Shown: positions 8,775 through 19,804, counted from the first letter of the stretch. The stretch is DNA of 64,000 nucleotides from Lysobacterales bacterium (GCA_019510125.1 JAEKKX010000021.1:18231-82230), one strand, 5' to 3'. Notes: a model not told the origin generated them from the sequence alone. Numbers and translations are program-made.

Positions 8775-9813
8775 GCGCGGCCTCCGCGCGCCGTGCGGGC
8801 AGGCGCGTGCGCACCAGCGCCGCCAGCGCATCGGCATGCGCGTCGGAGGCGTTGAGGCAGGGGATGTAGCGCAGCGCCTCGCCGCCGGCCGCGCGGAACA
8901 GCGACGCGTTCTGCAGCGAGATCTCCTCCAGCGTCTCCAGGCAGTCCACCGCGAAGCCCGGGCAGACCACGTCGACGGTCTTCACGCCCTGCGCCGCCAG
9001 CGCCTTCAGGGTCTCGTCGGTGTAGGGCTGCAGCCACGGCTCGCGGCCGAAGCGCGACTGGAAGGTCTGCACCGCCTGCGCCGGATCGAAACCGGCGTCC
9101 GCGGCCAGCGTCGCGACGATCGCCTCGGCGCCGGCGCGGCAGTGCGCGGGGTAGGGGTCGCCGGCGTCGGCCAGCCGCTGCGGGATGCCGTGGAACGAGA
9201 ACAGCAGGCGGTCGGCGCGGCCGTGTTCGGCCCAGTGCTCGCGGATCGAACCGGCGACCGCGGCCACCCACGCCGGATCGACGTGGTAGTCGCGAATCGT
9301 CTCGAACGCCATCGCGTCGCCGGCATCGCGGGCGAGGCGTTCGACCACGTCCTCCACCGACGCGGTGGTGGTGGTCGAGTACTGCGGATACAGCGGCAGC
9401 ACCACGACCCGGCGCACGCCCTCGGCGCGCAGCCGGGCCACCACGTCGGCCATCGCCGGCCGGCCGTAGCGCATCGCCCAGGCCACGCGCAGGTCCGGCA
9501 GCCGCGCCTGCATCGCCTCGGCCAGCGCGGCGGTGTGGACCGCCAGCGGCGAGCCGCCGTCGAGCCAGATCTCGGCGTACTTGTGCGCGACCTTCGGCCC
9601 GCGGATCGGCAGGATGACGAAGTGCAGCAGCGGGCACCACAGCCAGCGGCTCAGCGACACCACGCGGTGGTCGTGCAGGAACTCGGACAGGTAGCGGCGC
9701 ACCGCCGGCGCGGTCGGCGCGTCGGGCGTGCCGAGGTTGACCAGCAGGACGGCGGTCCCGGGGGCGGGCCCTGCCATGGCGGGGGCGTCGGAGGCGGACG
9801 AAGTCATCGCCAT
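8767..9813 (-). CDS. hemH: Ferrochelatase (protoporphyrin/coproporphyrin ferrochelatase)
   Basis: Terminal heme-synthesis enzyme that inserts Fe2+ into the porphyrin. Diagnostic segments are VLLVNLGTPDAPTAPAVRRYL at the N-terminus, the signature FSFHGIPQRL with the metal-binding His near residue 208, and VDVVCPGFAVDCLETLEEI near the C-terminus. The start chosen (MAMTSSASD, 348 residues) is one of two adjacent ATGs; a longer version from 9855 adds an unconvincing arginine-rich leader. It is the first gene of a two-gene leftward unit with the alpha/beta hydrolase, and is divergent from the SYLF-domain gene. Confidence 0.95.
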   Translation of the reverse strand: MAMTSSASDAPAMAGPAPGTAVLLVNLGTPDAPTAPAVRRYLSEFLHDHRVVSLSRWLWCPLLHFVILPIRGPKVAHKYAEIWLDGGSPLAVHTAALAEAMQARLPDLRVAWAMRYGRPAMADVVARLRAEGVRRVVVLPLYPQYSTTTTASVEDVVERLARDAGDAMAFETIRDYHVDPAWVAAVAGSIREHWAEHGRADRLLFSFHGIPQRLADAGDPYPAHCRAGAEAIVATLAADAGFDPAQAVQTFQSRFGREPWLQPYTDETLKALAAQGVKTVDVVCPGFAVDCLETLEEISLQNASLFRAAGGEALRYIPCLNASDAHADALAALVRTRLPARRAEAAHA

Positions 9814-9913
9814 AGAATGACAGTTGCGCGCACGGGCGTCAGCGCGGACGGGCACGGTTCATGCCCTCCGCCGTACGCTCGGCCGCACCCCCGGAGTCGA
9901 GACGCCCCTGCCC

Positions 9914-10825
9914 ATGTCGAACCTGTCCATGTCGAACATGCCGTCGTCGAGCATGCCTTCCCCGGCCGCGCCCATGCGCAGCCCGCGCATCGTCGCCCTC
10001 GCCATCGCCCTGTCCGCCGCCCTCGTCGCGCCCGCGCACGCCGGCCCGCGCGAGGACGCGCAGGCGCAGAACGCGATCCGCGTGCTCGACGAGATCCAGG
10101 CGATCCCGGAATCGGCGATCCCCGACAAGCTGCTCGACGAGGCCAAGGCGATCGTGATCGTCCCCGATTCGATCAAGGCCGGCCTGGTCCTCGGCGGCCG
10201 TCGCGGCCATGGCCTGCTGTCGGTGCGCACCGAGGACGGCGGCTGGTCCGACCCGGTGTTCGTCAGCCTCACCGGCGGCAGCGTCGGCCTGCAGGTGGGC
10301 GTGCAGTCGGCCGACATCGTGCTGGTGTTCCGCAGCCGCCGCGGCCTGGACACCATCGTCAACGGCAAGTTCACCCTCGGCGCCGACGCCGGCGTCGCCG
10401 CCGGCCCGATGGGCCGCAACGCCTCTGCCGCCACCGACGGCCAGATGAAGGCCGAGATCTGGTCCTGGTCGCGCGCCCGCGGCCTGTTCGCCGGCGTCGC
10501 CCTGGACGGTGCGGTGCTGTCGATCGACGATCGCGCCAACGAGGCGGTGTACGGACAGGACACCACCCCGCGCATGGTGTTCGAGGCGCGCGCGCCGCAG
10601 CCCCCGTCCCCCGCCGTCGCCGCCTTCCGCGAGGACCTGGTCAAGGCCAGCGCCAGGGCCGCCGCGCGCGGGACCGCGGCCCCGCAGGACGCGGCGCCCG
10701 CCGCGACTGCGTCGTCGCAGCCCGCGCCGCAGCCCGCCGCGGACGCGCAGCCGATGCCGCAGCCCGAACCGTTCCAGCCGGTCGAGAACCCGGCCAAGGT
10801 CGAGGCGCTGCCGGCGACGCCGTGA
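9914..10825 (+). CDS. Exported SYLF-domain lipid-binding protein
   Basis: About 303 residues. A short Met/Ser-rich stretch precedes a signal peptide ([23 protein letters not shown]), so the true start may be the later ATG at 9974. The mature protein is a SYLF (DUF500/Ysc84) domain: [42 protein letters not shown], then [14 protein letters not shown] and a [17 protein letters not shown] motif. SYLF domains bind phospholipids. The last ~70 residues are Ala/Pro/Gln-rich and probably disordered. It lies upstream of tatABC without obvious coupling. Its probable location is the periplasm or the outer-membrane inner face (inferred). Confidence 0.88.
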   Translation: MSNLSMSNMPSSSMPSPAAPMRSPRIVALAIALSAALVAPAHAGPREDAQAQNAIRVLDEIQAIPESAIPDKLLDEAKAIVIVPDSIKAGLVLGGRRGHGLLSVRTEDGGWSDPVFVSLTGGSVGLQVGVQSADIVLVFRSRRGLDTIVNGKFTLGADAGVAAGPMGRNASAATDGQMKAEIWSWSRARGLFAGVALDGAVLSIDDRANEAVYGQDTTPRMVFEARAPQPPSPAVAAFREDLVKASARAAARGTAAPQDAAPAATASSQPAPQPAADAQPMPQPEPFQPVENPAKVEALPATP

Positions 10826-10928
10826 ACCCCCGTCGCCGCCGTCGCGCGCCCGCGCCGGCGGGATTCAGGGGCGACCGGCGTGGATGCGGTATCCTGAGCG
10901 TCTGTTTTTCATCCCTGCGAGCACTCCG

Positions 10929-11156
10929 ATGGGCGGCATGAGCCTCACGCACTGGATCATCCTTCTGGTCATCGTGCTGCTGGTGTTCGGGACCAAGCGC
11001 CTGACCAGCGGCGCCAAGGACCTGGGCAAGGCGGTCAACGAATTCAAGAAAGGCGTGCACGGCGAGGACGACAAGCCCGCCCAGTTGAAGGACCAGTCGC
11101 AGGCGCGCGACACGTCCGCCGAGACCCAGCGCGACGACGACCACGTCGCGCGCTGA
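10929..11156 (+). CDS. tatA: Sec-independent translocase subunit TatA
   Basis: A 75-residue pore-forming subunit of the twin-arginine translocase. One transmembrane helix ([13 protein letters not shown]) is followed by the amphipathic helix [21 protein letters not shown], exactly the TatA layout, and by an acidic disordered tail. Either of two ATGs (Met1 or Met4) could serve as the start. It is the first gene of tatABC; the 42-nt gap to tatB is consistent with an operon. Confidence 0.96.
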   Translation: MGGMSLTHWIILLVIVLLVFGTKRLTSGAKDLGKAVNEFKKGVHGEDDKPAQLKDQSQARDTSAETQRDDDHVAR

Positions 11157-11198
11157 CCGCGCCGCGCCGCCGCTGCGGGCCGTCCGCGGCCTCCCGCC

Positions 11199-11612
11199 AT
11201 GTTCGACATCGGCTTCTCCGAACTCGTGGTCATCGGGATCGTCGCCCTCGTGGTGCTCGGTCCCGAGCGCATGCCCAGGGCCGCGCGCTTCGCCGGGCTG
11301 TGGGTGCGCCGCGCGCGCGCGCAGTGGCATTCGGTGAAGGCCGAACTCGAGCGCGAACTCGCCGCCGAGGAGCTCAAGCGCAGCCTGCAGGACACCCGCC
11401 AGGCCATCGCCGGGATCGACGACGAGATGCGCAGCGCCGCCGACGATGCGCGCCGCGAGTTCGAGGCCATGCAGGCGCAACTGCGGCAGACGGCGCAGAC
11501 CGCCGCGCCGCCGCCGGACACCGTGCCGGATACCGTGGCGGACACGGCGCCGGCGCCTGCGGCCGACGAGGCGCCCACCCGGGCCGGCGAGGGCGACGAT
11601 GACCGACGCTGA
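11199..11612 (+). CDS. tatB: Sec-independent translocase subunit TatB
   Basis: A 137-residue protein with the TatB N-terminus MFDIGFSELVVIGIVALVVLG, the PERMPRAAR hinge and a long helical region of Arg/Glu/Gln residues. The ~45-residue tail is Ala/Pro/Thr-rich. TatB with TatC forms the receptor for twin-arginine signal peptides. Its last 14 nt overlap the start of tatC, so the two are coupled. Confidence 0.96.
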   Translation: MFDIGFSELVVIGIVALVVLGPERMPRAARFAGLWVRRARAQWHSVKAELERELAAEELKRSLQDTRQAIAGIDDEMRSAADDARREFEAMQAQLRQTAQTAAPPPDTVPDTVADTAPAPAADEAPTRAGEGDDDRR

Positions 11613-12339
11613 GGGCGGCGCCGAGGGCAGCCTGATCAGCCACCTGATCGAACTGCGGGCGCGGTTGATCCGCGGGCTCGCGGCGGTGCTGGTGGTGTTC
11701 TTCGCGCTGGTCCCGTTCTCCAAGACCCTGTTCGTGTGGCTGGCGCAGCCGCTGCTGTCGGTGCTGCCGGCCGGCTCCAGCCTGAGCTCGTACGAGGTGA
11801 TGTCCTCGTTCATGGCGCTGATGAAGCTCGACTTCTTCGTCGCGCTGTTCGCGACCATGCCGTGGCTGCTGTACCAGGCCTGGGCGTTCGTCGCTCCGGG
11901 GCTGTACCGCAACGAGAAGCGCATGGCGCTGCCGCTGCTGGTCTCGTCGCTGCTGCTGTTCTACGCCGGCGCGGCGTTCGCGTACTTCGTGGTGCTCAAC
12001 GGCGCGTTCCGGTTCCTGATCTCGTTCTCGCCGGACATCATCAAGATCTCGCCCGACCCGGTGAAGTACCTGGACTTCGTGGTGGTGCTGTTCTTCGCCT
12101 TCGGAATCAGCTTCGAGCTGCCGGTGGCGCTGGTCATCCTGGTGCTGCTGGGCTGGGTCTCGCCGCAGCAGTTGTCGGCCTGGCGCGGCTACGCGCTGAT
12201 CGCGATCGTCGCCGTTGCCGCGATCATCACCCCGCCGGACGCGGTCTCGCAGCTCATGCTCGCCATCCCGATGTACCTGCTGTACGAGGCCGGCATCCTC
12301 GCGGCGAAGCTGGTGGCGCGGAAGCCGGAAGCGGCCTGA
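11599..12339 (+). CDS. tatC: Sec-independent translocase subunit TatC
   Basis: A 246-residue polytopic protein with six predicted membrane segments. The cytoplasmic N-terminus carries the family motif LISHLIELRARLIRG. The first periplasmic loop has SSYEVMSSFMALMKLDFF and the PGLYRNEKR loop is conserved. It is the signal-peptide-binding core of the Tat receptor. The ATG overlaps tatB by 14 nt. Downstream lie a REP-like repeat and a strong hairpin before the convergent transporter gene. Confidence 0.96.
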   Translation: MTDAEGGAEGSLISHLIELRARLIRGLAAVLVVFFALVPFSKTLFVWLAQPLLSVLPAGSSLSSYEVMSSFMALMKLDFFVALFATMPWLLYQAWAFVAPGLYRNEKRMALPLLVSSLLLFYAGAAFAYFVVLNGAFRFLISFSPDIIKISPDPVKYLDFVVVLFFAFGISFELPVALVILVLLGWVSPQQLSAWRGYALIAIVAVAAIITPPDAVSQLMLAIPMYLLYEAGILAAKLVARKPEAA

Positions 12340-12378
12340 TCGGCCGGCGGCGCAAAAAAGCGTTTGCGCGATGGTCCC

Positions 12379-12482
12379 GGTAGCGCGGCCTGACCAGCCA
12401 TTCGGCTGTCGAAGACCAGGCCGCTGCGTTTAGATCCACATCGATCCACGCGACAAGGCAGCGGCCTGAAGGCCGCTCTACC
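12379..12482 (-). repeat. REP/BIME-like palindromic element, copy B (inverted relative to copy A)
   Basis: A 104-bp element whose reverse complement matches 7819-7912: same ends (ggtagagcggcc ... ggccgcgctacc), same right arm with cagccgaatggctg, divergent centre. It lies between convergent tatC and the MHS transporter gene. The two copies are inverted relative to each other and bracket the hemH-tatABC region. Confidence 0.88.
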
Positions 12483-12591
12483 GGGCGTGTTTCGGGGCCG
12501 TCGGGGCTCGGCATCGACATCGCGGCGGCGGCGCGCACCGCGCCGAGCGGCATTGCACTTTCCGCATCCGATTCCGCAACTGACTCCGCAC

Positions 12592-12623
12592 GCGAAGACG
12601 CCGGCTTGCGCCGGCGTCTTCGC
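12592..12623. terminator. Bidirectional hairpin between tatC and the transporter gene
   Basis: A perfect 14-bp stem (gcgaagacgccggc / gccggcgtcttcgc) with a TTGC loop lies between two converging genes. There is no long T tract, so it may act as a bidirectional or Rho-assisted terminator. The 12340-12652 gap contains this hairpin and the repeat element and no gene. Confidence 0.6.
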
Positions 12624-12652
12624 TGCACGGGTGACGAGGGAGTGCGCCGGCG

Positions 12653-14317
12653 TCACTGGGTGATGTCGACGTCCTTGGTCTCGCGCAGGAACAGCGAGCC
12701 GATGACCGCGGTCATCACCGCGACGATGATCGGATACCACAGGCCGCTGTAGATGTTGCCGGTGGCGGCCACGATGGTGAAGGCGATGAACGGCAGGAAC
12801 CCGCCGAACCAGCCGTTGCCGATGTGGTACGGCAGCGACATCGAGGTGTAGCGGATGCGGGTGGGGAACAGCTCCACCAGCCACGCCGCGATCGGGCCGT
12901 AGACCATCGTCACCAGCAGCACGAGGTAGGTCAGCAGCGCGATCACCATCGGCTTGTTCATCTGCGCGTCGTCGGCCTTGGCCGGGTAGCCGGCGGCCTT
13001 CAGCGCGTCGCCGAGCGACTTGCCGAACGCTTCGGACTGGGCCTTGAAGGCGTCCTTGTCCAGCGACTCGCCTTCGAAGCTCGGCAGGTCGGTGGCGCCG
13101 ATGGTCACGCTGGCCACGCTGCCGGCCGGGGCGTCGACGATCGTGTAGGGGATGCCCTTCTTCGCCAGCGCCGAGGTGATGATGTCGCACGACTGCTTGA
13201 AGGTCTTCTTGCCGACCGGGTCGAACTGCAGCGCGCAGCGGCTGCGGTCGGCCTTCACCGTCGCCGGGGCGCTGGCCACGGCCTGCTCCAGCGCCGGGTT
13301 GGCGGCATGCATCAGGCCCTTGAACACCGGGAAGTAGGTCAGCGCGGCGATCAGGCAGCCGGCCATGATGATCTTCTTGCGGCCGATCTTGTCGGACAGC
13401 CAGCCGAAGAAGATGAAGCCGCCGGTGGCGATGGCCAGCGCGATCGCGATCAGGATGTCGGCCGTGTTCGGGTCGACGCTGAGGGTCTTGGTCAGGAAGA
13501 ACAGCGCGTAGAACTGGCCCGTGTACCAGACCACGGCCTGGCCGGCGGTGGCGCCGAGCAGCGCCAGCAGCGCGATCTTGCCGTTGCGCGAGAAGAAGCT
13601 CTCGGTGATCGGCGCCTTCGACTGCTTGCCCTCGGCCTTCATCTGCTGGAACAGCGGCGATTCGTGCAACTGCATGCGGATCCACACCGACACGCCCAGC
13701 AGCGCGACCGACACGATGAACGGCACGCGCCAGCCCCAGTCCTCGAAGGTCTCCTTGCCCAGGTAGTTGCGGCAGATCCAGATCACCAGCAGCGACAGGA
13801 ACAGGCCCAGCGTCGCGGTGGTCTGGATGAAGCTGGTGTACAGGCCGCGCTTGCCGTGCGGCGCGTGTTCGGCGACGTAGGTCGCGGCGCCGCCGTACTC
13901 GCCGCCGAGGGCCAGGCCCTGCAGCAGGCGCAGCGAGATCAGCACGATCGGCGCGGCGATGCCGATGCTCTCGTAGCTCGGCAGCACGCCGACCAGGAAC
14001 GTCGACAGGCCCATGATCACGATCGTGACCAGGAACGTGTACTTGCGGCCGATCATGTCGCCGAGGCGGCCGAACACCAGCGCGCCGAACGGCCGTACCG
14101 CGAAGCCGGCGGCGAAGGCGAGCAGCGCGAAGATGAACTGGCTGGTGTCGTTGAGGCCGGTGAAGAAGTGCTTGCCGATCAGCGCGGCGAGCGAGCCGTA
14201 CAGGTAGAAGTCGTACCACTCGAAGACGGTGCCGAGACTCGAGGCGAAGATGACCTTCTTGTGGGCGCCGGTGAGCGCTCCCGTCGCGGGAACGCCTGGT
14301 GCGGTGGTGCTGGACAT
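12653..14317 (-). CDS. MHS-type MFS transporter with large soluble insert
   Basis: A 554-residue major facilitator of the metabolite:H+ symporter type: FASSLGTVFEWYDFYLYG at the N-terminus, GRLGDMIGRKYTF, LALGGEYGGAATYVAEHAP and WLSDKIGRKKI. About residues 338-453 form a soluble insert between membrane segments in the C-terminal half, with two Cys (SRCALQF, KQSCDII) that could form a disulfide if the loop is periplasmic. The gene is 14 nt downstream of the DcaP-type porin and divergent from acs. That context suggests uptake of acetate or another small carboxylate; this is inferred. The start is the ATG of MSSTTAPG. Confidence 0.9.
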   Translation of the reverse strand: MSSTTAPGVPATGALTGAHKKVIFASSLGTVFEWYDFYLYGSLAALIGKHFFTGLNDTSQFIFALLAFAAGFAVRPFGALVFGRLGDMIGRKYTFLVTIVIMGLSTFLVGVLPSYESIGIAAPIVLISLRLLQGLALGGEYGGAATYVAEHAPHGKRGLYTSFIQTTATLGLFLSLLVIWICRNYLGKETFEDWGWRVPFIVSVALLGVSVWIRMQLHESPLFQQMKAEGKQSKAPITESFFSRNGKIALLALLGATAGQAVVWYTGQFYALFFLTKTLSVDPNTADILIAIALAIATGGFIFFGWLSDKIGRKKIIMAGCLIAALTYFPVFKGLMHAANPALEQAVASAPATVKADRSRCALQFDPVGKKTFKQSCDIITSALAKKGIPYTIVDAPAGSVASVTIGATDLPSFEGESLDKDAFKAQSEAFGKSLGDALKAAGYPAKADDAQMNKPMVIALLTYLVLLVTMVYGPIAAWLVELFPTRIRYTSMSLPYHIGNGWFGGFLPFIAFTIVAATGNIYSGLWYPIIVAVMTAVIGSLFLRETKDVDITQ

Positions 14318-14331
14318 GGTGCGTTCTCCGG

Positions 14332-15720
14332 TCAGAAGCTGTACTTGACGTGGGTGTGCAGGCGCTGGAGGTCGCCGTCGAGGTCGTTCTCGAGCGTGCG
14401 GCGGCCCCAGATCAGTTCGGCGCCGATGTCGAGCTTGGGCACCGGCGAGTAGATCAGGTTGGCGTGGAACGACTCGGCGCCCTTGGTGACGGCGCCGCCG
14501 GTGAGTGCGGCGTCGTTGTCGAACGCGGCCATCGAATAGAACAGGTTGCTGCGCAGCTTCGGCGAGAACGCGTGGCGCCAGGCGGCGAAGCCGCCGTAGC
14601 CGCCGATCGCCTCCAGGTTGCCCCCGGCGTCCAGCACGGTGTCGCTGGCGAGGCCGAGGCCGAGGTAGCGGCCGATGCCCTTGCCGTAGGTCGCCATGTA
14701 GCGGAGGTCGTCGTTCTTGCCGAGGTTGAAGCGGCCGGACACGCTGAGCGCGCCGCCGGTGCTCGTGTCGTCGATGTGCGTGGCCGGGTTCTGGTAAGCG
14801 AACTGGCGGACCATGCCGGCGACCGACACGTAGCCCCAGTCGCCCTTCTTCTGCCAGCGCGCGGTGAGGTCGGGGATGTTGTTGTCGTCGCTGCTGATGC
14901 GCGCGCCGACGCCGTGGTACGGCGTGATCGTGGTTTCGGGATTCTCCAGCGAGAACGACCACGCGCCCTTGGTGTAGCGCACCTGGGCCTGGCGGACGAA
15001 GATCGTGCCTTCGGTCGGGCCGACGAAATCGACCGCATCCGGCAGCGCGGCCACGTCCTGGAAGTTCGACCAGGTCTGGCCGGCGAGCACGCTGCTGCCG
15101 TTCGGGCGGGTCCAGTTCACGTAGGCCTGGCGCAGGCTCACGCCGTAGGTGTTGGTCGAGACTTCGTTGCCGGTGATGTTGCCGCCGCCGAACATGTCGA
15201 GCTCGATGTAGCCCTTGAGCTTGTCGCCCGATTCCAGGTCGGTGTCGCCTGCGAACCAGAAGCGCGAGAGCTGCGCGCCCATGTCGGTGTCGCTGCCTTC
15301 GTTCGCGCCGGGCGCGCCGACCGGGATGGTCGAGGGCACGTAGAACAGGCGGCCGACGCTGCCGTCGGGGATCTCGCCGTCGCTGGTGTTGGTCACCATC
15401 GCGTCGAACTTGATGAAGCCGCCGTAGGAGAAGCGGGTGCCGGCGTTGGCCGAGGGCATGATCGGCGCGGTCTGGATCTTCGGCTTGTTGTCGGCCGCAG
15501 CCGGCGCGGCGGCGGGCGCGGCCGTCTGCGCGGCCTGCGCCTGCTGCGCGCCCTGCTGCTGGGCGACGAGCTGCTGCACGATCTTCTCGAGTTCGGCGAC
15601 GCGCGCCTCGAGCGCCTGTTCGCGTGGCGTGCCCGCCTGCGCGAGGGCGAGCCCCGGCGCGAGCAGGCAGACCATCAGCGACAGCGCCAACGGCTTCCTG
15701 GATTGCAGTCGATGGTTCAT
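14332..15720 (-). CDS. DcaP-like trimeric outer-membrane porin
   Basis: A 462-residue protein with a signal peptide (LALSLMVCLLAPGLALAQA), a coiled coil (LEARVAELEKIVQQLVAQQ) and an Ala-rich linker. A beta-barrel ending in VKYSF follows, with the terminal Phe typical of outer-membrane proteins. The coil-plus-barrel order, TRFSYGGFIKFDAM and AYVNWTRPNGSSVLAGQTWSNF match DcaP family transporters, known in Acinetobacter for dicarboxylate passage. The start is fixed by a good ribosome site (GGAGG, about 8 nt away). It probably forms an operon with the MHS transporter, giving matched outer- and inner-membrane steps for one substrate. Confidence 0.88.
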   Translation of the reverse strand: MNHRLQSRKPLALSLMVCLLAPGLALAQAGTPREQALEARVAELEKIVQQLVAQQQGAQQAQAAQTAAPAAAPAAADNKPKIQTAPIMPSANAGTRFSYGGFIKFDAMVTNTSDGEIPDGSVGRLFYVPSTIPVGAPGANEGSDTDMGAQLSRFWFAGDTDLESGDKLKGYIELDMFGGGNITGNEVSTNTYGVSLRQAYVNWTRPNGSSVLAGQTWSNFQDVAALPDAVDFVGPTEGTIFVRQAQVRYTKGAWSFSLENPETTITPYHGVGARISSDDNNIPDLTARWQKKGDWGYVSVAGMVRQFAYQNPATHIDDTSTGGALSVSGRFNLGKNDDLRYMATYGKGIGRYLGLGLASDTVLDAGGNLEAIGGYGGFAAWRHAFSPKLRSNLFYSMAAFDNDAALTGGAVTKGAESFHANLIYSPVPKLDIGAELIWGRRTLENDLDGDLQRLHTHVKYSF

Positions 15721-15833
15721 GGCGGGCCCCTCCCGAGGGCGCATGCGCGGTGAAGTGAACGCAGCCTGTGGCCCGTGGGTCGCGTCGCCTATTCGCCATT
15801 GGTCGAAGCGAACGGGCGTTCCGCGCGCTTTTC

Positions 15834-15843
15834 GACCATGGTC
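15834..15843. promoter_or_regulatory. Palindrome GACCATGGTC in the porin/acs divergent region
   Basis: A perfect 10-bp palindrome with partly symmetric flanks lies midway between the divergent porin and acs genes, where an operator would be expected. No specific regulator can be assigned. The 15721-15921 gap contains no gene. Confidence 0.25.
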
Positions 15844-15921
15844 TAAACGTCATGCTGCACTGCAAAACAGCGGGTTTGCGGCACACTGTGCGCATCGCAT
15901 CCCCCGCGGAGGAACCACGCC

Positions 15922-17883
<1,962 letters not shown>

Positions 17884-17996
17884 GCCGGCCGGGCAGGACG
17901 CCGTCGCGGGCCAGCGCCATGGATCGACCGCCACCGTTGGAGCCGGCCGCCGGACTGCGTTACCTTGGGCGGGCCGCCCTCGCCGTGCCGCCCGCC

Positions 17997-18665
17997 ATGC
18001 CCACCATCCTGGTCGCCGACGATCACCCGCTGTTCCGCGAGGCCCTGCGCGGCGCGGTCTCGCGCGCGCTCCCGGGCGCGCACCTGCACGAGGCCGACAG
18101 CGTCGATGCGCTGTATGGCCTGGTCGAGCGCGAACCCGACGCCGACCTGCTGCTGCTCGACCTCAACATGCCCGGTGCGCACGGCTTCAGCGCGCTGGTC
18201 CACCTGCGCGCGCACTACCCGCAGTTGCCGGTGATGGTGGTGTCCGCGCGCGAGGAACCGCCGGTGATGCGCCGCGCGCTGGACCACGGCGCGGTGGGCT
18301 TCCTGCCGAAGTCGGCGGACGCTGCGACCCTGGGCGAGGCGATCGACGCGGTGCTCGCCGGCGATCGCTGGGCGCCCGCCGCGGCGCTGAAGGCCCCGGC
18401 CGCCGCCGCCGACGAGCACGACGCCGCCGCGCGCGTGCGCGAACTCACTCCGCAGCAGTTCCGGGTGCTGCAGATGCTCGGCGACGGCCTGCTCAACAAG
18501 CAGATCGCCTACGAGCTGGGCGTGTCCGAGGCCACCATCAAGGCCCACATGACCGCGATCCTGCGCAAGCTCGGCGCCAGCAACCGCACCCAGGCGGTGC
18601 TGATCGCCGGCAAGCTGGCGGTCGATCCCGAATCGGTCACGCCGCCGCCGCCCGACGACGAGTGA
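17997..18665 (+). CDS. LuxR/NarL-family response regulator
   Basis: A 222-residue protein with an N-terminal receiver domain (VADDHPLFREAL acidic pocket, phospho-acceptor in LLLDLNMPG, LPKSA with the conserved Lys). A LuxR-type helix-turn-helix follows (LTPQQFRVLQMLGDGLLNKQ, then LGVSEATIKAHMTAILRKL). The start is the ATG of MPTILVADD. Regulators of the ErdR/AgmR type sit next to acs in pseudomonads and control acetate and alcohol use, so this one likely regulates acs and the transporter genes (inference from context). No cognate kinase lies in the window. Confidence 0.92.
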   Translation: MPTILVADDHPLFREALRGAVSRALPGAHLHEADSVDALYGLVEREPDADLLLLDLNMPGAHGFSALVHLRAHYPQLPVMVVSAREEPPVMRRALDHGAVGFLPKSADAATLGEAIDAVLAGDRWAPAAALKAPAAAADEHDAAARVRELTPQQFRVLQMLGDGLLNKQIAYELGVSEATIKAHMTAILRKLGASNRTQAVLIAGKLAVDPESVTPPPPDDE

Positions 18666-18819
18666 CCCGCGTCGTGCCCCGTCCTCGGGCGCGCACGCAT
18701 CCCGCCGTTCTCGCGATCCACGCGATCCATCGTGCGGATCGCGGTGCGCGTGGCGCAGGCGTTCGCGGCCCGCGGCGGGCGTCTACACTGATCGCGCCCA
18801 CATCGCATCGGAGTCGCCC

Positions 18820-19194
18820 ATGCGCCGCGTCCGCAGCCGTGTCCCTGCGTCCCTCCTGCCTGCCGTCGTCGTGTCCGCCATCGTCCTGTTCGCCCCGGTC
18901 GCCGCCCACGCCGCCAGCTTCGACTGCGCGAAGGCGCGCGCCGCCGACGAGAAGGCCATCTGCCGCCATCGCGCGCTGAACGACGCCGACGTGCGCATGG
19001 CGACGCTGTTCGAGGTCGACGGCCACCTGCTGGCGATGGGCGGCCGCGGCGCGCTGCAGGACGCGCAGGTCGCGTGGCTGAAGGATCGCCGTCGCTGCGG
19101 CGGCGACGTCGCCTGCCTCACCCGGCGCTACGACGCGCGCCTGGCCGAACTGCAGCGCGTGTTCGACGACATCGCTTCGCGCGGACCGTTCTGA
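18820..19194 (+). CDS. Exported LprI-N/DUF1311-like protein
   Basis: A 124-residue protein with a long signal peptide ending at AHAASFD. The mature domain has the cysteine spacing of the LprI N-terminal (DUF1311) family: SFDCAKARAADEKAICRH, then WLKDRRRCGGDVACLTRRYDARLAEL. Four cysteines probably make two disulfides in the periplasm. In Mycobacterium a homologous protein inhibits lysozyme; whether this one does is not known. It is a stand-alone gene. Confidence 0.85.
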   Translation: MRRVRSRVPASLLPAVVVSAIVLFAPVAAHAASFDCAKARAADEKAICRHRALNDADVRMATLFEVDGHLLAMGGRGALQDAQVAWLKDRRRCGGDVACLTRRYDARLAELQRVFDDIASRGPF

Positions 19195-19222
19195 CCGACG
19201 GTTCCGGACGCGGCGCGCAGGC

Positions 19223-19414
19223 TCATTCGTCCTCGCCGCGGACGTCGACCCCGGTCACCTCGCCGTCTTCGGCGGTCACGGTGAACACGATCGGCCGGCA
19301 GCACACGCTGCAGTCCTCGACGTACTGCTGGTGCTCGACGGACCCGTCGAGCAGGACTTCGATCTCCTCGCCGCAATACGGACACTGGACGAGGGCGCTG
19401 TCGAGATCGGGCAT
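19223..19414 (-). CDS. CPXCG-type cysteine-rich zinc-ribbon protein
   Basis: A 63-residue protein with two CxxC motifs, QCPYCGEEI and DCSVCCRPIVF, 30 residues apart. This is the pattern of the CPXCG-motif cysteine-rich family and suggests one zinc. The acidic remainder (EDGEVTGVDVRGEDE) matches the family. Function is unknown. It is followed upstream by two other small leftward genes. Confidence 0.88.
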   Translation of the reverse strand: MPDLDSALVQCPYCGEEIEVLLDGSVEHQQYVEDCSVCCRPIVFTVTAEDGEVTGVDVRGEDE

Positions 19415-19435
19415 GCTCGCACTCCGCAGGAGGGT

Positions 19436-19804
19436 TCAGACGTAGCCGACGACGAGGTAGGCGCTCAGGCCGACGCCGAGCAGCCCGACCAGCGCATTGA
19501 GCCACAGGCCGGGGCGGAAGTCGTAGGCCGCTTCGCGGCCGCCGCCGAGTGCCCGCAGCACGCGGCCGTGCTGGCGCATCGAGAGCAGGGCGACGACGAT
19601 CGCCAGCAGCACGAAGCCCTCGCCGACGAAGAACGAGGCATGGCGCTGGAAGGCCCCCAGATCACCGTGGCGCACGAGGGCCAGAAACAGCCCGAAGCGC
19701 TCGACCACGAAGCCGAACGCCATCAGCGACACGCTCGTGCGATTCCATGCCAGCAGCGTGCGTTCGGCCGCGAACAGGTCCCGCAGTGCGCTCGATTCGC
19801 TCAT
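19436..19804 (-). CDS. YidH/DUF202 family membrane protein
   Basis: A 122-residue inner-membrane protein with three predicted helices. The DUF202 signature LAAERTLLAWNRTSVSLMAFGF opens the protein (about residues 11-32), followed by GFVLLAIVVALLS and a C-terminal helix. The family includes E. coli YidG/YidH, of unknown function. The start is the ATG of MSESSALRDL. It is 67 nt upstream of a DUF2007 gene on the same strand. Confidence 0.85.
   Translation of the reverse strand: MSESSALRDLFAAERTLLAWNRTSVSLMAFGFVVERFGLFLALVRHGDLGAFQRHASFFVGEGFVLLAIVVALLSMRQHGRVLRALGGGREAAYDFRPGLWLNALVGLLGVGLSAYLVVGYV

Noticed and set aside
15870..15905. Possible GG-N10-GC sigma-54 promoter before acs
   Set aside because: Only the bare dinucleotides match; flanking bases do not fit TGGCAC-N5-TTGC.
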